The notes under the pieces were generated by a model that saw nothing but the letters and a program-made list of their open reading frames with translations, had not been told where the DNA came from and made no database searches. A DNA stretch of 64,000 nt from NCBI RefSeq assembly GCF_000429045.1, contig NZ_AUBC01000001.1:409687-473686 (forward strand), read 5' to 3'. Made by a program: the position numbers and the translations under genes. This document shows, piece by piece, positions 59,201-64,000 of this stretch. The first letter of the stretch is position 1. Every line of letters begins with the position of its first letter. The DNA comes from Salinarimonas rosea DSM 21201. GTDB lineage: Bacteria > Pseudomonadota > Alphaproteobacteria > Rhizobiales > Beijerinckiaceae.

Positions 59201-59829
59201 GCGTCCTTGCAGGCGAGCGCCTCGCGCAGGAGCGTGTCGAGCCGATCGCCCGAGGCGTGGGCGTCGATCGCCGCGAAGGCCTCCGCGAGCCCGCCTTCGT
59301 CGCGATGAATCGCGGCGAGGATGCCGGCCTTGGCCGCGCGCATCAGCTCGTCGGCCTGCGCGTCGTCGAGCACGACGAAGCTCGCCGGCACGTTGGCCTC
59401 GAAGGGCGCGATGTGCAGGAGCCGCTCGCAGAAGGCGTGGATCGTCTCGATCTTGAGCCCGCCGGGCGTCTCGACCGCACGCGCGAACAGCCGGCGCGCG
59501 GCAACGAGCCGCGCGGGCGACGGCCGGGCGCCGTCGAGCGCCTCGAGCCGCGCGGCGAGCGCCGCGTCGTCGAGCGCGACCCAGGCGGAGAGCGTGTCGA
59601 AGATGCGGATCGACATGTTCGCCGCTGCCGCCTTGGTGAAGGTCAGGCACAGGATCCGCCCCGGTGGCGTGCCGGCGAGCATGAGGCGCATCACCCGGTC
59701 GGTGAGCACCTTCGTCTTGCCGGCCCCGGCATTGGCCGAGACCCAGGCCGACAGCGTCGGGTCGGCGGCGCGGCGCTGGCGCTCGGTGACCTGCGGGGGG
59801 ACGCGCATGGGAGTCTGGTGCCGGCTCAC
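56284..59829 (-). CDS. addA: Double-strand break repair helicase-nuclease AddA
   Basis: An 1181-residue UvrD-like helicase with a C-terminal PD-(D/E)XK nuclease, working with AddB to resect broken DNA ends. Walker A is ANAGAGKTKVL (about 32-42), helicase motif II HVLVDEAQDTNPEQWEVL and motif VI LYVALTRAESHLVV. The nuclease motif is VAFADFKTTARPP (about 1105). The start is taken as GTG 59829 because it overlaps the addB stop as GTGA; an ATG seven codons in (59808) is the alternative. It ends 12 bp from the convergent DUF3035-like gene. Confidence 0.94.
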   Translation of the reverse strand: MSRHQTPMRVPPQVTERQRRAADPTLSAWVSANAGAGKTKVLTDRVMRLMLAGTPPGRILCLTFTKAAAANMSIRIFDTLSAWVALDDAALAARLEALDGARPSPARLVAARRLFARAVETPGGLKIETIHAFCERLLHIAPFEANVPASFVVLDDAQADELMRAAKAGILAAIHRDEGGLAEAFAAIDAHASGDRLDTLLREALACKDALADAPARAAALVRIADVLGLEPGEDEAAIEAAMLAGAIPAGERAALAQAFRATGSANDAKQAACLERMAEAADDAARLEAYLGLFLRKDGGPRADSTLATKAMGTGAKERLAAERDRLVSLGERRRAAAALARTRALYALAGAILERVEAEKRRLGALDFDDLVRRTLALLRRGEAAWLLYKLDRGIDHVLVDEAQDTNPEQWEVLRHITAEFHAGEGAAGPGGGDGAAGGRPRTIFAVGDPKQSIYSFQGADPRRFEESRRHWRGLAQAGGYPFEEVPLTVSFRSAPTVLSAVDRVFALPEHYRGLDPSDEARGTVHESVRPDAPGLVELWPVERPNPRAEPDAWTHPVDTPDETAPAIVAARRVARAIRTWTTSGDHCGRVRRAGDVLVLVRKRNAAFHAVIKALKDAGLPVAGADRLSLTRHIAVEDLIAAGRAALLPQDDLTLATALKSPLVGLDDDDLVRLAARRPLATSLADAVEAHAREGDPAAARAGEALGAWRDLAAAHGPFGFYAALLGPRGGRRALVARLGSEAGDAIDAFLSLAREAEAPEAPSLARFLAGFEGAEREIKRDLESGADEVRVMTVHGAKGLEAPAVVVLDDAGAQAGRLSPLVALAVSRDETLPVWSPGKDLDCDALGEAREAARLRAAEEANRLLYVALTRAESHLVVAPYINRTDRDAPETAWSTMANVALAGTPGPVETDLPYVSGALVWRENHAPPAAPARAHGPAGDSSDVRSDERDARAQDDPPPAWLFAPAADEREAAPPLRPSNALSAADRRPRAADKPFVAAARLRGTLIHALIERLPALAEPQREAAARAFVAARAPGLAPEARARIVADACAVIADPALAALFAPEALAEAPIAGRVVLPNGEEIAVAGQLDRLAVGADAVAFADFKTTARPPAADAPVPRGTLVQMGLYAALLARAFPGRRVEARLVWTAGPLVRTLGRAELAAGLDAAVAQRPRSS

Positions 59830-62800
59830 GTGTCGTCCTCCGCGTCGCCGGCGCCGGCGGCCGACCATTCCTTCACCCGCGCCAGATGGTCGTAGGGCGA
59901 GAAGCGCAGGGCGTACTGCGCGTAGGGGCGCGAGACGTAGCCGTACTCGCCCGCGACGAAGCGCGCGACGAGACCCTTCAGGCGGGCGAGGTGCTCGCCG
60001 ACGAGGTCCGCGACCGAGCGCTCCTCGTCCTTCGGCGGCACGATCGGGCAGGGCCTGAACGGGTCCTTGCCGCCCGAGGCGTGGACGTAGAGGAGCTCGG
60101 TCTCGCCGCGCGGCGGGGGCACGCCCTCGAAGGCGCCTTCGCGCAGCATCGCCGCCTCGAGCGTGAGCTGCGGCGAGAAGCCGGCGAAGACCATCTTCGG
60201 GGTCGGCGGGGTGCCGGTCTTGTAGTCGACGAGCGTCGCCCCGCCGTCGGCGCGCGTCTCGATCCGGTCGGCGCGGGCCGACAGCGTGAAGCGCTCGGTG
60301 CCGACCGTGAGCGAAAGCTCGCCCTTGCGCTCGACGGCGATGCCGGCGAGCAGCGCGCGCCGCGCGACCTCCCAGTCGAGATAGCCGTCGATCACCCGCT
60401 CGAAGCGCGGCCACCACTCGGCCTGGACCTCGGGATAGGCGTCGCCGATGGGCGCGAACAGGTCGAGCCCGATCTGGCGCAGCCGCTGGGCCGCGACGTC
60501 GCGCGCGGGCAGCGCGTCGGGATGGGCCTCGACGAAGCGCGCGAAGGTCTCGTGGATCAGGCTGCCGCGCTCGGCCGCGCCCGGCGCCACCGCGATCGTG
60601 TCGAGCGCGTCGAGGCCGAGCACCCGGCGCGCGAAGATCGCGTAGGGGTCGCGCACGAGGGTCTCGACCTCGGTGACGGAGAGCCGGCGGGGGAACAGCG
60701 CGGGGTCCGGCCGCGGGGCGGGACGGCGCAGCGGCGGGGCGGGTTCCGCAGCGTCGAGCCGCGCGGCCAGCGCCGCGAGCCGCCGCCCGCGCCCGCGCAT
60801 CGCCTCCCAGGCGTCGTCGCCGACGAAGGCCTTCACGCGCTGGAGGAAGCGCGAGGGCACGGTGGGCGCGCCGTCGCGCTTGGCGGCGCGCGTGACGACG
60901 ACCTCCGGCGCACCGAGCGCCTGGACGAAGTCGTGCGCCGTCTGCCCGAGCCGGCGCTCGGGCGGGGCGAGGCCGATCTCCTCGCGCATGGGGCGGTTGA
61001 GGAAGGCGTCGGTGCGCGCCCGCGGCGGCCAGACGCCCTCGTCGAGGCCCGCGAGGACGACGCGGTCGGCCCGGATCAGGCGCGCCTCGAGCAGGCCCAG
61101 CACCTTCAGCCGCGGATGCGCCCGGTCCGCCCGCCCGGGGGCGCGGCGGTCGCGGGCGAGATTGGCGAAGAAGCCCGGGTAGTCGAGGAAGGCGCCGCGC
61201 AGCGCCGTGTCCGCATCGACCATGGCGAGATCGTCGAAGAGCTCCGCCAGCGTCTCGTCCGACCCGTCCGTGAACGGGGCCGGATCGTCCTCGGCGCCGG
61301 CGGCGGGCTCCTCCCGCGCCGCGGCGCCGCCGTCCTCCGGCGGCCCGGCGACGAGGGCGTCGCAGGCGGCGCGGTGGGCGGCGGCGAGGGCGGGGAGCGC
61401 CCCCTCGCGGGGGACCGCGTCCGGCCCGAATCCCTCGAAGGCGGCGGCGAGCCGCTCGAGCAGCGCGAGCGCGCACGCCCAGTCGCTCTCGTCGAGGCGC
61501 GCGCGGGGGCGCGGCGCACGGCCGGGCCGCGCGGCGGTCTCGGCCCGGCGCAGATGCAGCGCGGCGACCAGGCCGCGGATGCCGGCAGCCGGCTCGGGGC
61601 CGCGCAGCACGCCGATCTCGAGCGCGGTGCGCGCCCGCGCGAGGTCCGCCGCGGAGAAGCCGAGCCGCACCGCCGGATGGTGCAGGAGCGCCAGCGTCGC
61701 GAGCGGCGCGAAGCGCTCGGCGGCGGCCTCGGCGGCGAGCCGCGCGAGCCGCCCGGCCTGCGCCTCCGCGAGGCTCGTGCCGGCCGAATCGTCGACGACG
61801 ACGCCCCAGCGGCCGAGCTCGGCGCACACCCGTGCGGCGAGCCCCCGGTCCGGCGTGATCAGCGCCGCCGTCCGCCCCGGCGTCTCCAGCGTCTCGCGCA
61901 GGGCGACGGCGACGCAGAGCGCCTCCTCGCGCTCGTCCTTCGCCTCGACGAGGGCCAGCCCGTCCGTCGCCTCCGCCGCGAGGCGGGCGCGCGTGTCGCC
62001 GTCGAGCGCCGCCCAGGCCTCCGTCGTCTCCGCCGGGCGCATCGCCTGGGCGAGCATCGCCTCGCGGGCCCGGCCCGCGGCGCCGGGCTCGCCGAGCGGC
62101 ACGACGTCCTCGCGCGCGATCCGCAGCACCCGCGCGATCAGCCGCGCCATCACCGCCTGGGGGTGGCCGTGGGCCGGCGCGAGCCCCTGCTCGCGATCGC
62201 CGCAGACCGCCCGCCAGGCCTGCGCGTCGAGATCGCGGTCGAGCCCCGGCAGCACGACGGCGCCGCGCGGCAGCGCCGCGATCGCGGCGAGCAGGCGTGC
62301 GGTCGCCGGGATCGAGCCGGTGGAGCCCGCCGCGATCACCGGGCCCGGCGGCGGGTCCGCCGCGATGCGCGCGGCCTCCGCGTCGATCAGCGCCGCCGTG
62401 CGCCGCGCCGGGTCGCTCGCCCCGCGCTCGGCGAGGATCGCGGGCCAGGCCTCGAAGGCGATGCGGACGAAGTCGAGAGTGAGCTCGAAATAGCGCGAGA
62501 AGTCTCCGTCGACCGCCGCCCCGAGCGCCTCGAAGGCGACCCCCTCCCAGGCGACGTCGTCCATCAGCGCCTCGAGCTCGCCGGCGAGCGAGACCGCGTC
62601 CGCCGGCGAGGAGGGCACGAGGAAGGGCGTGTCGCCGTCGAGCCGGGCGAGGCGCGGGTCCAGGCGCCGCGACCAGTGCTGGATCAGCCGCGCGAGCAGG
62701 AGCCGCCGCTCGAGCGGCGCGACGGGCGGGGCGAGCGCCCGCGCATCCGCGCAGGTCTCGAGCGCCGACGTCTCCAGCGCCCCCGCCGCCAGCGCGAGCT

Positions 62801-63059
62801 CGGCATCGTCGGCGGCGCCGAGCGGCACGATTCGCGGCAGGATCAGCGCCGGGGCGCCGAAGCGCGCGCCCGCCTTCTCCGCGATCAGCGCGCCGAGCGC
62901 GCGCGCGGCCCGCCGCGTCGGCAGGTAGATCGTCGCCCGCGCCAGCGCGTCCGGCCCGCTCGCCTCCGGGAAGCCGGGCACGAGCCGGCCGTCGACGAGC
63001 GCGTCCGCGAGCGTCTCCAGGAAGGGCGCCCCGAGGGGGATGCTGTAGACCCGCGTCAC
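59826..63059 (-). CDS. addB: Double-strand break repair nuclease AddB
   Basis: A 1077-residue alphaproteobacterial AddB. The N terminus TRVYSIPLGAPFLETLADAL and LPTRRAARALGALIAE are typical of the group. The C-terminal RecB-like nuclease has ATLVDYKTGTPPTPKM (about 945-960). The GTG start at 63059 was chosen because GGGGAGAGGG lies just upstream, while the frame's upstream ATG adds an Arg-rich segment. It is coupled to addA and may be co-transcribed with the thioesterase gene 55 bp upstream. The pair replaces RecBCD in this organism. Confidence 0.93.
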   Translation of the reverse strand: MTRVYSIPLGAPFLETLADALVDGRLVPGFPEASGPDALARATIYLPTRRAARALGALIAEKAGARFGAPALILPRIVPLGAADDAELALAAGALETSALETCADARALAPPVAPLERRLLLARLIQHWSRRLDPRLARLDGDTPFLVPSSPADAVSLAGELEALMDDVAWEGVAFEALGAAVDGDFSRYFELTLDFVRIAFEAWPAILAERGASDPARRTAALIDAEAARIAADPPPGPVIAAGSTGSIPATARLLAAIAALPRGAVVLPGLDRDLDAQAWRAVCGDREQGLAPAHGHPQAVMARLIARVLRIAREDVVPLGEPGAAGRAREAMLAQAMRPAETTEAWAALDGDTRARLAAEATDGLALVEAKDEREEALCVAVALRETLETPGRTAALITPDRGLAARVCAELGRWGVVVDDSAGTSLAEAQAGRLARLAAEAAAERFAPLATLALLHHPAVRLGFSAADLARARTALEIGVLRGPEPAAGIRGLVAALHLRRAETAARPGRAPRPRARLDESDWACALALLERLAAAFEGFGPDAVPREGALPALAAAHRAACDALVAGPPEDGGAAAREEPAAGAEDDPAPFTDGSDETLAELFDDLAMVDADTALRGAFLDYPGFFANLARDRRAPGRADRAHPRLKVLGLLEARLIRADRVVLAGLDEGVWPPRARTDAFLNRPMREEIGLAPPERRLGQTAHDFVQALGAPEVVVTRAAKRDGAPTVPSRFLQRVKAFVGDDAWEAMRGRGRRLAALAARLDAAEPAPPLRRPAPRPDPALFPRRLSVTEVETLVRDPYAIFARRVLGLDALDTIAVAPGAAERGSLIHETFARFVEAHPDALPARDVAAQRLRQIGLDLFAPIGDAYPEVQAEWWPRFERVIDGYLDWEVARRALLAGIAVERKGELSLTVGTERFTLSARADRIETRADGGATLVDYKTGTPPTPKMVFAGFSPQLTLEAAMLREGAFEGVPPPRGETELLYVHASGGKDPFRPCPIVPPKDEERSVADLVGEHLARLKGLVARFVAGEYGYVSRPYAQYALRFSPYDHLARVKEWSAAGAGDAEDDT

Positions 63060-63060
63060 G

Positions 63061-63090
63061 TCGCCCTCTCCCCTGCCCGGACGAGGGCGA
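63061..63090 (-). promoter_or_regulatory. Stem-loop overlapping the addB ribosome-binding site
   Basis: TCGCCCT (63061-63067) and AGGGCGA (63084-63090) are exact inverted arms of 7 bp with a 16-nt loop. On the transcript the 3' arm carries part of the purine-rich ribosome-binding site and ends next to the addB GTG, so pairing could limit translation. Based on sequence only. Confidence 0.3.
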
Positions 63091-63114
63091 ACGTAACCAG
63101 AACGATCCGGCGCG

Positions 63115-63585
63115 TCAAGATTGCTCCGGCCGGCTGTCTTCGGCTCCCTCCGCACCGTCCGACGCCGCCGAGACCCGCCAGCGTCCGAGCCAGTCCCGCG
63201 CCGCCGGCGCGAGCGGCGTCGCCCGCCGCGTCGCCGTGTCGATCAGGACGATCGTGGTCCGAGCGCTCGCCGCGCAGCGCCCGTCCTGGAACAAGGCCTG
63301 GGTCAGCGCCACCGAGCTGCGCCCGAGCGACGCCACGCCCGTCCCGATCTCGACCCGGCCGGGCCAGCGCAGCTCGGCGCGGAAGGCGAGGTCGAGGCGG
63401 GCGATGACGAACTCGCCCGTCGCGCCCGCCGGCGCGGCGTCCGCATCGTAGAGGAGCGCGACACGGCCGGTCTCCAGGAAGGTGGCGAAGACCGCGTTGT
63501 TGACGTGGCCCTGTCGGTCCGTGTCGGCGTAGCGGATCGTGTCGTGCGTGCGCATGGGGAAGTCGTCGAGGCGAAACGCGTCCAT
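63115..63585 (-). CDS. 4HBT-family acyl-CoA thioesterase
   Basis: A 156-residue hot-dog-fold thioesterase. The active-site motif IRYADTDRQGHVNNAVFATF (about residues 17-36), with the catalytic Asp before Q-G-H-V-N-N, is that of the YbgC/4-hydroxybenzoyl-CoA thioesterase class. FRAELRWPGRVEIGTGVAS is the typical second strand region. ATG 63585 is preferred over a longer frame starting at 63741, which runs into the insertion-sequence end. AAGG precedes it. The acyl substrate is unknown. Confidence 0.88.
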   Translation of the reverse strand: MDAFRLDDFPMRTHDTIRYADTDRQGHVNNAVFATFLETGRVALLYDADAAPAGATGEFVIARLDLAFRAELRWPGRVEIGTGVASLGRSSVALTQALFQDGRCAASARTTIVLIDTATRRATPLAPAARDWLGRWRVSAASDGAEGAEDSRPEQS

Positions 63586-63703
63586 GGTGCCCGGCCTTCT
63601 CCACCCACGCTGCGACCGCGCGAGATCGTCCGCACGCGCCTGCGGGCTGTCAAGCCGCTGTCCGGGGTCAGCACATATGAGACGCGGCGGGGCTCCCGTC
63701 AGC

Positions 63704-64000
63704 TCAGGCCGAGAGGTACGCGGCGGGTGGTCTCCCGGCAAGGGCTCCGTGAGGTCTGTGGTGGTTGTAGAGATTCTGGAAGGCGTCGATGTGTGGGTTG
63801 AGGGCGTCGACGCCGGTGGGAAGGTCGTAGACGGCGTAGAATTCGTAGCGCCAGGCGGCGTTGCAGCGCTCGACGGCGCCGTTGAGCTTCGGGCTCTTGG
63901 GCGGGAGCTCGTAGAGGGCGAGCTTCTTGTCGGCGCAAGCCTTCTCGAACTCCGCCTTGAACTCGGAGCCGCCGTCGACCTGGATCGCCTTCACCGGGAA
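63704..64000 (-). mobile_element. IS481/IS3-type transposase, partial, cut by the window edge
   Basis: The C-terminal about 98 residues of an integrase-core (rve, DDE) transposase, with the frame open through the right edge. IQVDGGSEFKAEFEKACAD contains the second catalytic Asp, and LPPKSPKLNGAVERCNAAWR the Glu. The C-terminal PHIDAFQNLYNHHRPHGAL and GRPPAAYL are typical of the IS481 group. The element's end must lie in the 118-bp gap 63586-63703; a terminal inverted repeat could not be fixed because the other end is outside the window. It was annotated as an IS fragment because only one end is visible. Confidence 0.85.

Noticed and set aside
56794..63407. Very long plus-strand frames (over 1000 residues) opposite addA and addB
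   Set aside because: They are Arg/Gly/Ala-rich shadows with no recognisable motif. The minus strand encodes complete helicase and nuclease motifs.

Overview
The window is strongly GC-rich, densely packed chromosomal DNA from an alphaproteobacterium, most likely in the Hyphomicrobiales (Rhizobiales) or a close relative. This rests on the addB-addA pair, the hmu/hemP heme locus, the EipB (DUF1849) and CtaG-type proteins, short GlcN-6-P-deaminase/ABC sugar clusters and GC-rich palindromic intergenic repeats. The genus cannot be fixed from sequence reading alone. No rRNA, tRNA, CRISPR array or prophage was seen.

Layout. 1-8.7 kb: housekeeping genes (end of prmA, a small DUF1127-like protein, aminopeptidase P, a cystathionine beta-lyase-type enzyme, a RluA-type pseudouridine synthase, ftsY, malonyl-CoA synthetase, an Hsp20 chaperone). 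8.9-10.3 kb: an AbgB-like M20 amidohydrolase. 10.6-18.9 kb: a complete heme-iron acquisition locus. On the minus strand are the TonB-dependent receptor, an IsdG-type heme monooxygenase, HutX, ExbB, ExbD and TonB; divergently on the plus strand are hemP and hmuTUV. 18.9-31.4 kb: a divergent sugar-uptake regulon. The minus strand has a binding protein, two permeases, an argininosuccinate-lyase-like enzyme, an ATPase and a PfkB kinase. The plus strand has a ROK regulator, an 804-residue PIG-L deacetylase, an EamA exporter and a SIS-domain GlcN-6-P-deaminase-type protein. An AT-rich operator-like palindrome and a TTGACA promoter lie between the arms.

31.6-40.6 kb: mixed metabolic and envelope genes (PAS protein, phosphoglucose isomerase, a DUF6498-like membrane protein, an HDAC-family amidohydrolase, a PRC-barrel protein, an orphan XRE antitoxin, acyl-CoA dehydrogenase plus VOC protein, EipB, RidA plus glycerophosphodiesterase). 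40.8-48.2 kb: a second sugar/polyol regulon with a Gfo/Idh/MocA dehydrogenase, a TIM-barrel isomerase, a ribose-type ABC transporter and a divergent LacI repressor. A perfect 14-bp operator palindrome lies between repressor and transporter. 48.2-63.6 kb: a small membrane protein, an FtsH paralogue with an unusual signal-like N terminus, a PEP-mutase-family enzyme, a lipoprotein made of glycine-led heptads, CtaG, a Pro/Glu-repeat OmpA protein, lspA, addA, addB and a thioesterase. The right edge cuts an IS481-type transposase.

The most unusual part is the 18.9-31.4 kb regulon. Its enzyme set (deacetylase, kinase, deaminase/isomerase and a fumarase-superfamily lyase) suggests uptake and stepwise dismantling of an amino-sugar conjugate. 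The order of steps and the substrate are inference. Genes are packed tightly, with many 4-bp ATGA/GTGA stop-start overlaps, so most clusters are probably translationally coupled operons.
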